Below are positions 17,490 through 25,507 of a stretch of 44,720 nucleotides of DNA, one piece after another (the first letter of the stretch is position 1; every line of letters starts with the position of its first letter). Source of the DNA: JAWXBM01 sp964602895 (GTDB taxonomy: Bacteria; Pseudomonadota; Gammaproteobacteria; Xanthomonadales; SZUA-36); contig CAZRTG010000005.1 in NCBI GenBank assembly GCA_964602895.1, positions 1 through 44,720 on the forward strand, written 5' to 3'. The translations under genes and the position numbers were made by a program. The notes beneath the pieces are model-generated. The model saw only the letters and a list, made by a program, of their open reading frames with translations. It ran no database searches and was not told the DNA's origin.

Positions 17490-17888
17490 TTATAATCCTG
17501 GCAAAATCATCAAAAAGCCAAGCGGAGACTTGTAAATCGCGGTGGTCACCACCCATAAAAAGCAGGCGATGGCTGAAGTAAAGAAAATCAGGGAACGCAT
17601 GGGGCGTGGTGTGCTGCGCATAGAGATTGCGCCCAAAAGGATGTAAATCACCATACCGGCCAGCTTGGCTATCAACCAGCCTGGCAAGGTGCTTAAAAGT
17701 GATAATTGCCAGGCCAGTACCAGCCCGCTGGCCAGAAACAGGGTATCGATCACATGGGGCAGGGTTCGTGCGATTCGTGTTTGCGTCCATAAAGCCTGTC
17801 GCATGCGGCCCACCCAACGCAGGATGAAACCGGAGACACTGATGATCGCAAGTAACTGATGGCTGGACTTGAGGGCCAGGTAATCCAA
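17490..17888 (-). CDS. SirB family inner-membrane protein
   Basis: The 132-residue product has four hydrophobic helices and matches the SirB family (PF04247). Typical parts are KSSHQLLAIISVSGFILRW, the histidine-containing LPHVIDTLFLASGLVLAW and WLIAKLAGMVIYILLGAI. It is the second gene after nsrR, with a 12-nt gap, so it should share the nsrR promoter. The name comes from a Salmonella invasion-gene effect; the biochemical role is not known. The location suggests a role in NO or low-oxygen conditions, but that is inference. Confidence 0.85.
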   Translation of the reverse strand: MDYLALKSSHQLLAIISVSGFILRWVGRMRQALWTQTRIARTLPHVIDTLFLASGLVLAWQLSLLSTLPGWLIAKLAGMVIYILLGAISMRSTPRPMRSLIFFTSAIACFLWVVTTAIYKSPLGFLMILPGL

Positions 17889-17900
17889 GGTTCGACTCCA

Positions 17901-18344
17901 CTAAACAGACTGGTGTTTGACGCCCAGTATAGCTTCCAGTTCTGCAGCGGGGTGCAAAAGATCTTCCAGGGTATGACTCTGCAGGCTTTCCATGTAAGCT
18001 TGCAACGCTTTTTGTAATATGCCTCGCAAACGACACACGGCGGTAATTGCGCAACGTCCGTTGGGGCAGAAACATTCAACCATATTCAGGTCTTCTTCCA
18101 TGTCAGCTATCACATCAGCCAGATTGATTTCTTTTGCCGGGCGAGCCAGGCTGATACCGCCTCCAGGGCCACGCTGTGCTGCGACATAGCCGAGTCGGCT
18201 GAGGTTGCTTACCACTTTCATCAGGTGATTTCGTGATATTTCGTAAGAGTCAGAAATTTCCCGGATCGTCACCCTGCCGCTATTTTGCAGGCCTAGATAG
18301 ATGAGCACCCGTAATGAATAGTCAGTAAATCGTGTCAGTTTCAT
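17901..18344 (-). CDS. nsrR: NO-sensing Rrf2-family repressor NsrR
   Basis: NsrR is an iron-sulfur repressor that releases DNA when nitric oxide damages its cluster. The 147-residue product has the Rrf2 winged helix (MKLTRFTDYSLRVLIYL, RVTIREISDSYEISRNHLMK) and a wing RGPGGGISLARP. The cluster-binding cysteines appear in CFCPNGRCAITAVCRL. C93, C98 and C104 keep the C-x4-C-x5-C spacing of E. coli NsrR (C91, C96, C102), with an additional C91. It is read divergently from the TonB receptor and nirS, the likely targets. An FNR-type box and a -10 sit at the right distance upstream, so it seems to be activated itself under low oxygen. Confidence 0.92.
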   Translation of the reverse strand: MKLTRFTDYSLRVLIYLGLQNSGRVTIREISDSYEISRNHLMKVVSNLSRLGYVAAQRGPGGGISLARPAKEINLADVIADMEEDLNMVECFCPNGRCAITAVCRLRGILQKALQAYMESLQSHTLEDLLHPAAELEAILGVKHQSV

Positions 18345-18389
18345 GGGTCAGATTCAGTCCATTGGCAACTACACAGGAGTCAAGGTTTC

Positions 18390-18431
18390 AAAATAGCCAC
18401 TTCCAATGGGTCGGAATCTGATCCAGATCAA
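18390..18431 (-). promoter_or_regulatory. nsrR promoter with FNR/DNR-type box
   Basis: The box CTGATccagATCAA (18418-18431) differs from the FNR consensus TTGAT-N4-ATCAA at one position. On the minus strand a -10-like TATTTT lies at 18395-18390, exactly 23 bp downstream of the box. This is the same spacing as at the two other promoters of the cluster and equals a -41.5 class II activator position. The predicted start is near 18383, leaving a leader of about 39 nt before nsrR. Confidence 0.65.
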
Positions 18432-18474
18432 CCCGACTTGGTATTCAGTCCAATATGTCGCTTTGTTTGCGGGA

Positions 18475-18516
18475 TTGACCCACATCATAAATCATGCACC
18501 AGAACGCATCTATTCT
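18475..18516 (+). promoter_or_regulatory. TonB-receptor promoter with FNR/DNR-type box
   Basis: TTGACccacATCAT (18475-18488) matches the FNR/DNR half sites with two changes. A -10-like TATTCT occupies 18511-18516, again 23 bp after the box. The predicted start near 18523 is 33 nt before the ATG at 18556, which supports that start codon for the receptor. It is the weakest of the three boxes by sequence, but the identical geometry makes chance less likely. Confidence 0.55.
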
Positions 18517-18555
18517 TCGCCAGCACAGACAATTCAGAGTAAGCTCGCCAAAATC

Positions 18556-20781
18556 ATGCTATTCAATCACTTGCCAAAAAGATTAACGCTGTACTTGGGA
18601 GCGTTTTTGCTCTCATCTCCAGCCCTGTATGCGGATCAGCTTGCAGCTGAGGTCGATGCCCCTGTTGTTCTTGACCCCATCGTGGTCGTGGCCAGCAAAC
18701 GGCCACAAGCGTTGTCCACCATCGCAGCTCAAGTGACGGTGATCGGCGCCGAACAGATCAGTCAAAATCTGGTTGAAGACATCAATGGCCTGTTGCGTTA
18801 TGAGCCCGGTCTGGAAGCACCATCAGGAGGTACCCGGTTTGGTGCCACCTCCATCAACATTCGCGGTATCGGTGGTAACCGGGTTGCGATCGAGCAGGAT
18901 GGCATTCCGGCACGGGATCGCATTGTGCTGGGGGCTTACTCCGATGGTGGACGTGCCATGCTGGAAACGGATCGTATCAAGCGGGTGGAAGTGTTGCATG
19001 GGCCGGCATCGGTGCTTTATGGCTCCAATGCACTGGGTGGCATTATCAGTGTCACCAGTTGGGATCCGGAGGATCTGCTGACGACCACACAAGGTCAGGT
19101 TGCCGGTCGTCTGCGCAGCGGTTATCAAAGTATGAATGACAGCTGGGTCGGCTCGGGTATTGCTGCCTGGGGCGAAGGCAAACATGGATTACTTGCCGCA
19201 GCCACCGTGAGAAAAGGGCATGAGCAGGACAACCAGGCGCCGGCTGACATCCCCGATGACCCACAATCCTGGGACAGCCAGGACTTCATGTTGCGCTACA
19301 CCTTTGATACAGCAGCAGCCAACCGCCTGCGCCTTACCGCCCGCACCCAACAACGCGATGTCGATACCACCATCAATTCATTGCTCGGCTATGGCCGGCG
19401 TTTTCGCACCACCACCGAGTTGTTGGGCTCCGACCACGACGACAGTCAGCTGATTTCAGCCGACTATGAGTTTGAATTTGGCGGTTGGGAACAGGGCGTG
19501 GTACGGCTGTTTCATACGGAATATAAAACGGATCAATATACTTTCGAAACCCGTGGCAAAGCCAACCCGCCGCTGGCGATAAACCGACGCTTCTTTTATG
19601 AGCAGCAGCACGATGGTATGAGTCTCAATTTGTTTCGCAGCATGGTCAGCGCGGGTGCCACGCACGGTCTGAGCATGGGGATGGAGTGGTTGCAAACCAA
19701 AAGTACAGAGTTTCGTGATGGGTTACAAACCAACCTTCTTACCGGCCAAAGCAGCACCGTCATTTTAGGCGAAGAAATGCCGGTGCGTGATTTCCCGAAC
19801 TCACGCAGCCGCGAACTGGGGTTTTATATCCAGGATGAGATCAGCTTTGCTGACAGCCGTTGGGAACTGGTGCCTGCCTTGCGTTGGGACCACTATGAGC
19901 TGAAGCCCCAGGTAGATGAAATGTGGCTGGAAGACTACCCTGATTTTATTGTAACCGAGGTCAGCGACAGCCAATTCACCCCCCGCCTGGCCGCACTTTA
20001 TCGCATGAGCCCGTTTTGGAGTGTGTATGGGCAGTATTCTGTCGGGTTTCGGGCGCCGCCCTTTGAGGATGTGAATATTGGTCTGTACATTCCCCTGTTC
20101 GGATATCGCGCCATTCCAAACCCGGACCTCAAGGCCGAAACGTCCAATGGCATAGAACTGGGCAGTCGCTGGATCACCGCAAACACGCAGCTGAGCATGG
20201 CACTTTTTTACACCGATTATGATGATTTCATTGAATCACGAGCCTTGATTGGCATTGATCCGGAGTCCGGTGACCTGATATTCCAGTCGCGCAATATCGA
20301 TCAGGCACGTATTTTTGGTCTGGATATCCGCTATGAACAGGACCTGTCGGGCTGGAGTGAAAACCTCCAGGGCTGGTATCTCAAAGCGGCAGCATATTGG
20401 TCTGAGGGCGACAACCGGCAAAACGATGAGCCTTTGAATTCCATTGCTCCTCCACAGCTTGTGTTCGGTACCGCACGGTATTCTGCTGATGAACGCTGGA
20501 ATATGGAACTGATTGGCACCCTGACTGCTGCGAAAAAAGCCGATGACATAGACCAAAGCCTGGCGGGACGATTTGCCACGGACAGCTGGTTCAGTCTGGA
20601 TTTAACAGCAGGCTGGCGTCCGCTTGCTGATTTGCAGATTCGTGCGGGAGTTTTCAATCTTACAGATGAACGTTATTGGCGCTGGTTGGATGTGGCGAAT
20701 TTGGAGGCCGATGACCCCATGATCCCCATACTTTCCCAGCCAGGAAGAACTTATTCCTTGAGCGTCAGCTACGCGTTTTAA
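18556..20781 (+). CDS. TonB-dependent outer-membrane receptor, heme/hemoglobin-receptor-like
   Basis: This 741-residue outer-membrane protein imports a large ligand with energy from TonB. After a signal peptide (YLGAFLLSSPALYA) comes a TonB box DPIVVVASKR (40-49), then the plug with INGLLRYEPGLEAPSGG, FGATSINIRGIGGNRVAIEQ, DGIPARDR and VEVLHGPASVLYGSNALGG. The C-terminus ends with YSLSVSYAF, a typical terminal beta strand with final phenylalanine. The plug pattern resembles the hemoglobin/transferrin receptor group, so heme is a candidate ligand and would suit a cell making c- and d1-type cytochromes. Copper, needed for denitrification, is an alternative. The start at 18556 is chosen because 18406 would place the promoter inside the gene. 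Confidence 0.9.
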   Translation: MLFNHLPKRLTLYLGAFLLSSPALYADQLAAEVDAPVVLDPIVVVASKRPQALSTIAAQVTVIGAEQISQNLVEDINGLLRYEPGLEAPSGGTRFGATSINIRGIGGNRVAIEQDGIPARDRIVLGAYSDGGRAMLETDRIKRVEVLHGPASVLYGSNALGGIISVTSWDPEDLLTTTQGQVAGRLRSGYQSMNDSWVGSGIAAWGEGKHGLLAAATVRKGHEQDNQAPADIPDDPQSWDSQDFMLRYTFDTAAANRLRLTARTQQRDVDTTINSLLGYGRRFRTTTELLGSDHDDSQLISADYEFEFGGWEQGVVRLFHTEYKTDQYTFETRGKANPPLAINRRFFYEQQHDGMSLNLFRSMVSAGATHGLSMGMEWLQTKSTEFRDGLQTNLLTGQSSTVILGEEMPVRDFPNSRSRELGFYIQDEISFADSRWELVPALRWDHYELKPQVDEMWLEDYPDFIVTEVSDSQFTPRLAALYRMSPFWSVYGQYSVGFRAPPFEDVNIGLYIPLFGYRAIPNPDLKAETSNGIELGSRWITANTQLSMALFYTDYDDFIESRALIGIDPESGDLIFQSRNIDQARIFGLDIRYEQDLSGWSENLQGWYLKAAAYWSEGDNRQNDEPLNSIAPPQLVFGTARYSADERWNMELIGTLTAAKKADDIDQSLAGRFATDSWFSLDLTAGWRPLADLQIRAGVFNLTDERYWRWLDVANLEADDPMIPILSQPGRTYSLSVSYAF

Positions 20782-20811
20782 CGGGTTATTTTGCCTTAAT
20801 GCAGGATTTGC

Positions 20812-20853
20812 ATGACATGCGTCAAGCGATTGCATCATTACAAATTTTATAAT
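20812..20853 (+). promoter_or_regulatory. nirS promoter: FNR/DNR box and consensus -10
   Basis: ATGACatgcGTCAA (20812-20825) is one base from the palindrome TTGAC-N4-GTCAA, a variant used by FNR, DNR and NNR regulators. A perfect TATAAT lies at 20848-20853. The box centre is 41.5 bp before the expected start at 20860, the textbook class II position. The leader to the nirS ATG (20908) is about 48 nt and includes cggag 9 nt before the start. A weak NsrR-like half site (aagcatcta, about 20867-20875) follows the start point, but I do not rely on it. Confidence 0.8.
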
Positions 20854-20907
20854 TAAGGTAGACTTTAAGCATCTATATCCGGCAATCATATCCACGGAGC
20901 CCAAAAA

Positions 20908-23070
20908 ATGAAAATTCGCAATTCCTTCATCCTGGCCACGGCCATCCTGGTTTCGGTTTCTGCCTGCGGCAAGAGTACTGATCAGGCAGCCAGCCAGCCC
21001 GCTAGCGACAAGCCAGCTACCAACCAGGTTGATCCAGCGCTGGCCGTGCATGCGGCTGAGGCGTCCAGTGTTTCGCTGGAAGATCGTATAGCCAGTGGCA
21101 AGAAGCTGTATGCCACTCATTGTTCTGCGTGCCATCAGGGTGAAGGTCAGGGCCTGAAGGGTGCTTTTCCCCCATTGGCCGCATCGGATAATCTGGCTGA
21201 AGGGCCGGCACAACTCATACACAACGTTCTCTATGGATTGTCAGGGCCCATTACCGTTAATGGCGTTGAATACAATTCGGTCATGCCGGCACTTACTTAC
21301 CTGAGTGACAGCGAGGTGGCAGATATAGCCACTTTTGTCATGAACTCCTGGGATAACCCGGGTGGTGAAGTGCAGGCCGCAGAAGTGGCGGCTGCGCGTG
21401 GTGGTGTAGCCATAACGGGGCCTTCCGACCACCCGGTGGCAGACAGTGAACAGATCGCTTATTCCGGATCGCCTACCGCGATGACCGGTGAGATGGCCAG
21501 AGGGTTCATCGACTCCGAAGGGCCACAAATGACCATGGCTGAGTTTGACACGGCCACGGAAATCTACTTCCAGCGTTGTGCCGGTTGTCACGGTGTATTG
21601 CGCAAAGGCGCCACAGGCAAACCGCTGACCACCGATATCACACGTCAGAAAGGCAGTGATTATCTGAAAGCCCTGATTACCTATGGCTCGCCAGCCGGTA
21701 TGCCCAACTGGGGTACTTCGGGTGATCTGACCGACGAGCAGGTCGATATCATGGCCCGTTTCCTGCAGCACGAACCACCGACTCCTCCGGAGTGGGGTAT
21801 GGAAGAGATGATGGCCAGTTGGAAAGTAATGGTAAAGCCGGAAGATCGGCCAACCAAGCCACAGCATGATCGCAATATTGCGAATTTCTTTGCGGTTACA
21901 CTGCGCGATGCAGGCCAGGTGGCCATCATCGACGGCGATACCAAAGAAATCGTCAACATCATCAAGACCGGTTATGCGGTGCATATCTCCCGGCCTTCAG
22001 CCTCAAGCCGTTACGTGTTTACCATTGGTCGTGATGCCAAGATCGATATGATTGACCTGTGGATGAACCCGCCTGACCTGGTTGCAGAAATCAAGGTTGG
22101 CCTTGAAGCCCGCTCGGTTGAAACCTCCAAGTACAAAGGTTACGAGGATAAATACGCCATTGCAGGAGCTTACTGGCCACCGCAATTCACCATCATGGAT
22201 GGTGATACGCTGAAACCGCTGAATATTGTTTCAACCCGTGGCATGACGGTGGATACACAGGAATACCACCCGGAACCCCGTGTAGCGGCCATTGTGGCCT
22301 CCCACGCGCATCCGGAGTTTATCGTTAACGTCAAGGAAACCGGCAAGATCCTGCTGGTTAACTACGAAGACATAGACAGCCTGAGTATTACCACCATCAA
22401 TGCGGCCCCGTTCCTGCACGACGGTGGCTGGGATTCTACCAAACGTTACTTCCTGACGGCTGCAAACAACTCGGATAAAGTTGCCATAGTCGACTCCAAA
22501 ACACGCAAGCTGGTTGGCTTGCCCGAAGTGACCAAGATTCCGCACCCGGGTCGTGGCGCCAATATCATCGATCCCGATTTTGGGCCGGTATGGGTCACCA
22601 GTGCGCTGGGTAGTGCCAATATCACCTTCCTCGGCACCGATCCTGAAAAGCACGCTGATAATGCCTGGAAAGTAGTGCGGGAACTGGACGGTCAGGGTGG
22701 TGGTTCCCTGTTTGTGAAATCACATCCCAAGTCTACAAACCTGTGGGTTGATACCACGCTCAACCCGGATCCGGGCATGTCGCAAAGTATCGCGGTGTTC
22801 GATATCAATAACCTTGCAGCCGGCTATGAAGTATTGCCGATAGGCGAGTGGGCTGAACTGGGTGAAGGACCGAAGCGTGTGGTGCAGCCTGAATTCAACA
22901 AGGATGGCGACGAAGTCTGGTTCTCCGTCTGGAGTGGCCAGGACCAGGAATCTGCCATTGTTGTCGTGGATGACAAGACCCGGAAGCTTAAAGCAGTTAT
23001 CAAGGGCCCGGAAATGGTCACCCCGACAGGCAAGTTCAACATCTACAACACAGTTCACGACGTTTATTGA
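20908..23070 (+). CDS. nirS: Cytochrome cd1 nitrite reductase with extra N-terminal cytochrome c domain and lipobox
   Basis: NirS reduces nitrite to nitric oxide with heme c and heme d1. The 720-residue protein is longer than usual (about 560-600). It begins with a lipoprotein signal ending VSAC (C20). A first cytochrome c domain follows with CSACH (C72, C75, H76), and then a second with CAGCH (C224, C227, H228), which is the normal cd1 heme c domain. The d1 propeller begins at about 320 and keeps H359 (GYAVHISR), the likely proximal ligand. Conserved histidines H466 (ASHAHPE) and H504 (FLHDGGWD) are candidates for the distal pocket, and the end is GKFNIYNTVHDVY. The extra domain resembles a fused NirC/NirM-type donor. 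No nirFDLGHJ genes for heme d1 are in the window. Confidence 0.96.
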   Translation: MKIRNSFILATAILVSVSACGKSTDQAASQPASDKPATNQVDPALAVHAAEASSVSLEDRIASGKKLYATHCSACHQGEGQGLKGAFPPLAASDNLAEGPAQLIHNVLYGLSGPITVNGVEYNSVMPALTYLSDSEVADIATFVMNSWDNPGGEVQAAEVAAARGGVAITGPSDHPVADSEQIAYSGSPTAMTGEMARGFIDSEGPQMTMAEFDTATEIYFQRCAGCHGVLRKGATGKPLTTDITRQKGSDYLKALITYGSPAGMPNWGTSGDLTDEQVDIMARFLQHEPPTPPEWGMEEMMASWKVMVKPEDRPTKPQHDRNIANFFAVTLRDAGQVAIIDGDTKEIVNIIKTGYAVHISRPSASSRYVFTIGRDAKIDMIDLWMNPPDLVAEIKVGLEARSVETSKYKGYEDKYAIAGAYWPPQFTIMDGDTLKPLNIVSTRGMTVDTQEYHPEPRVAAIVASHAHPEFIVNVKETGKILLVNYEDIDSLSITTINAAPFLHDGGWDSTKRYFLTAANNSDKVAIVDSKTRKLVGLPEVTKIPHPGRGANIIDPDFGPVWVTSALGSANITFLGTDPEKHADNAWKVVRELDGQGGGSLFVKSHPKSTNLWVDTTLNPDPGMSQSIAVFDINNLAAGYEVLPIGEWAELGEGPKRVVQPEFNKDGDEVWFSVWSGQDQESAIVVVDDKTRKLKAVIKGPEMVTPTGKFNIYNTVHDVY

Positions 23071-23078
23071 TTGTGTTT

Positions 23079-23106
23079 GACCCGGGAGGAACTCTCCTCC
23101 CGGGTC
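23079..23106 (+). terminator. Strong hairpin between nirS and the porin gene
   Basis: gacccgggagga (23079-23090) and tcctcccgggtc (23095-23106) form a perfect 12-bp stem with the 4-nt loop actc, starting 8 nt after the nirS stop. There is no T tract, so it may be a processing or mRNA-stabilising hairpin or a partial terminator that sets the ratio of nirS to porin message. Confidence 0.7.
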
Positions 23107-23152
23107 ACTGATTCAAAGCCTGCTGAACTCGCAGGTATCCAGGAGGATTGAT

Positions 23153-24391
23153 ATGAACACCCAACGCAAGCTGCTTGCCCTATCGGCAGCAGTTTTCGCG
23201 GCTGCGTTCGCCACAACGATGGAACCAGTCCAGGCTGCTGAATCGTTTACCGAAATGTTCACCCAGGGTAAAGCGGGCGTTGCACTTCGCTACCGCTATG
23301 AATGGGTCGATCAGGATAACCTTGCCAAAGACGCACGAGCATCCACCCTGCGCGGCAGGCTGAACTTCAAAACCGATGACTGGAAAGGTTTTGGGGCTTT
23401 TGCCGAGTTTGATTACGTCACCGATGTGATCTGGGATGATTACAATGCGGGCGGCGGTAATACACCGAACAAAACCCAGTATCCAGTGGTTGCTGACCCA
23501 ACAGGCCCGGACCTGAACCAGGCATTTTTGCAATGGCAAAATGGTGCCGCTGGCAGTCTGGTTCGAGGTGGTCGGCAACGCATCATTTATGACAATGCAC
23601 GTTTTGTCGGTAATGTAGGCTGGCGGCAGAATGAGCAAACCTATGATGCGGCATATTTCCAACAAAAAGCTGCGGCACTGGATTTTCAGTTGGCCTATGT
23701 CTGGAAGGTCAATCGCATTTTTGGTGATGACGTACCGGCCGGTGAAAACGATAATTCCACGGTGTTGGGCAATCTGGGCTATCAATTGGACGGCCTGGGC
23801 AAGCTGTCGGGCTATTACTACGATATCGATAATGATGATGTCGCCGCTTTCTCAACCCGCACCTACGGTGGGCGTTTTGCCGGCTCGCACACCTTTGGCG
23901 AAAATGTTTTTGGTTTTGCGTTCGAATACGCACACCAATCGGACGCACACAACAACCCGGTAGATTTCAGCGCCAATTACTACCGTATGGATGCCTCGTT
24001 GGGCATCGGAAAAATAACGCCTTACGTGGGCTACGAATCGCTGGGCGGTGATGATTCCATGGCGGGCGCTTCATTCCGCACGCCGCTGGCCACTCTGCAT
24101 GCCTTTAATGGTTGGGCTGATATGTTTTCGAGCACCCCTGATGCCGGTCTGAATGATCTGTTTGTGGGTGTGAAGGGTGCGATTGGCCCGTGGAACTGGG
24201 ATGCGCTTTACCACGACTTCGATGCAGAATCGGGCAGCCAGTCATTTGGTTCCGAAATTGACGCTTCGATCGGTCGTAAGTTTGCCGAGAAGTACAGTGT
24301 GTTGTTCAAGGCTGCGTTTTTCGACGCTTCGGCCTCATCACCCTATCCCGATACCAGCAAGTTGTGGGTGCAATTAACGGCTGATTTCTGA
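23153..24391 (+). CDS. Outer-membrane porin, alginate-export-like beta barrel
   Basis: The 412-residue protein has a signal peptide (LLALSAAVFAAAFATTMEPVQA) and a beta-barrel body resembling the alginate-export/porin family. Its body includes GKAGVALRYRYEWVDQDNL, LRGRLNFKTDDWKGFGAFAE, FLQWQNGAAG and RGGRQRIIYDNARFVGNVGW, and it ends with LWVQLTADF. A perfect aggagg lies 6 nt before the ATG. It follows nirS by 82 nt on the same strand across a stable hairpin and may be co-transcribed. In this place a channel for nitrite, nitrate or organic anions is plausible, but the substrate is unknown. Confidence 0.85.
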   Translation: MNTQRKLLALSAAVFAAAFATTMEPVQAAESFTEMFTQGKAGVALRYRYEWVDQDNLAKDARASTLRGRLNFKTDDWKGFGAFAEFDYVTDVIWDDYNAGGGNTPNKTQYPVVADPTGPDLNQAFLQWQNGAAGSLVRGGRQRIIYDNARFVGNVGWRQNEQTYDAAYFQQKAAALDFQLAYVWKVNRIFGDDVPAGENDNSTVLGNLGYQLDGLGKLSGYYYDIDNDDVAAFSTRTYGGRFAGSHTFGENVFGFAFEYAHQSDAHNNPVDFSANYYRMDASLGIGKITPYVGYESLGGDDSMAGASFRTPLATLHAFNGWADMFSSTPDAGLNDLFVGVKGAIGPWNWDALYHDFDAESGSQSFGSEIDASIGRKFAEKYSVLFKAAFFDASASSPYPDTSKLWVQLTADF

Positions 24392-24400
24392 CCTGTCGTC

Positions 24401-24833
24401 TGTAGGAGGCAGCCACGCTGCCGACCAGGCTTTGTCGCGAGCATGGCTCGCTCCCACAGCATGGCTTGCTCCCACANNNNNNNNNNNNNNNNNNNNNNNN
24501 NNNNNNNNNNNNNNNNNNNNNNNNNNNNNNNNNNNNNNNNNNNNNNNNNNNNNNNNNNNNNNNNNNNNNNNNNNNNTCGCTCCCACAGCATGGCTTGCTC
24601 CCACAGCATGGGTCGCTCCCACAGCATGGCTCGCTCCCACAGCATGGCTTGCTCCCACAGCATGGCTCGCTCCCACATGTAGGAGGCAGCCATGCTGCCG
24701 ACCAGGCTTTGTCGCGACCATGGGTCGCTCCCACAGCATGGGTCGCTCCCACAGCATGGCTTGCTCCCACAGCATGGGTCGCTCCCACAGCATGGCTTGC
24801 TCCCACATGTAGGAGGCAGCCATGCTGCCGACC
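24401..24833. repeat. 18-bp tandem array resembling REP sequences, with assembly gap
   Basis: The array lies between the convergent porin and rpiA genes. The 18-bp unit is gctcgctcccacagcatg-like in three variants: ggctcgc, ggcttgc and gggtcgc before tcccacagcat. Two units precede the N run, six follow it, then a 43-bp spacer and five more. A related spacer (tgtaggaggcagcc...gctgccgacc) opens the array, divides it and closes it. That spacer is itself palindromic, and the unit resembles the Pseudomonas REP core (tgtgggagcgggc). The 18-bp period leaves several frames open on both strands, which gives false ORFs. The true length is unknown. Confidence 0.9.
24477..24576. other. Assembly gap of 100 N
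   Basis: Exactly 100 N, the usual placeholder for a gap of unknown size, interrupts the 18-bp tandem array. The repeat probably collapsed during assembly and the real array is likely longer. Confidence 0.98.
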
Positions 24834-24844
24834 AAATAACTTCC

Positions 24845-25507
24845 TTAGATCTCCACCACGCCGCGTGGTGTCGCCATCAGAACAACGTCCGCTGGCCGCA
24901 TGGCAAACAGGCCACAGGTCACCACCCCGCTGAGGTTGTTGATGCGTTGCTCGATGCCGATCGGATCCACCAGATTCATATTGTGAACGTCCAGAATCTG
25001 GTTGCCGTTGTCGGTGACAAAGCCTTCGCGCAATACCGGTTGACCGCCGATGGCCACCAACTGACGGGCCACGTAACTGCGGGCCATGGGGATCACCTCG
25101 ACGGGCAGGGGAAAATTTCCCAGCACGCTGACTTTTTTGCTTTCATCAACAATGCAGACAAACTGACGGCTGGCTGCGGCAATGATTTTCTCACGGGTCA
25201 GCGCACCGCCACCCCCCTTGATCAGGTGTCGGTGTTTGTCGAACTCATCAGCACCATCGATATACACATCCAGAGTACCGGCCTGATTCAGTTCCTGGAC
25301 TTCAATGCCTGCTTCTTGCAGGCGGGTAGTAGTGGCTTCTGAAGAAGACACCGCCGCAGAAATACGCTTGCCGCTGTTGGCCAGAGCATCGATAAAGCAA
25401 TTCACCGTACTGCCGGTGCCCACCCCCAATACACTGTCTTCCTTCACCCAGGCCAAAGCCGCTTCGGCAACACGAACTTTCTGGGTCAGTCGTGGATCGG
25501 CACTCAT
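24845..25507 (-). CDS. rpiA: Ribose-5-phosphate isomerase A
   Basis: RpiA interconverts ribose 5-phosphate and ribulose 5-phosphate in the pentose phosphate pathway. The 220-residue product has the family motifs VLGVGTGSTVNCFIDAL, SSEATTTRLQEAGI, DGADEFD (catalytic acidic pair), KGGGGALTREKI and FVTDNGNQILDV. The ATG at 25507 overlaps the TGA of the EVE gene upstream (ATGA, 4 nt), and MSADPRLTQ fits the family start; an ATG 36 nt further upstream is inside the EVE gene. The length agrees with E. coli RpiA (219). Confidence 0.97.
   Translation of the reverse strand: MSADPRLTQKVRVAEAALAWVKEDSVLGVGTGSTVNCFIDALANSGKRISAAVSSSEATTTRLQEAGIEVQELNQAGTLDVYIDGADEFDKHRHLIKGGGGALTREKIIAAASRQFVCIVDESKKVSVLGNFPLPVEVIPMARSYVARQLVAIGGQPVLREGFVTDNGNQILDVHNMNLVDPIGIEQRINNLSGVVTCGLFAMRPADVVLMATPRGVVEI

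Noticed and set aside
20866..20876. NsrR binding site in the nirS leader
   Set aside because: Only a poor half site matches; without a second half site I do not annotate it.
21241..21984. 247-residue frame antisense to nirS
   Set aside because: It is a shadow of the nirS reading frame with atypical composition and no start signal.
24401..24833. CRISPR array
   Set aside because: Units are contiguous 18-bp repeats with no unique spacers, and no cas genes are present.
24306..24933. Long open frames on both strands across the 18-bp tandem array
   Set aside because: The period is a multiple of three and contains no stop, so several frames stay open. The predicted proteins are pure hexapeptide repeats, include the N gap, and have no ribosome-binding site.
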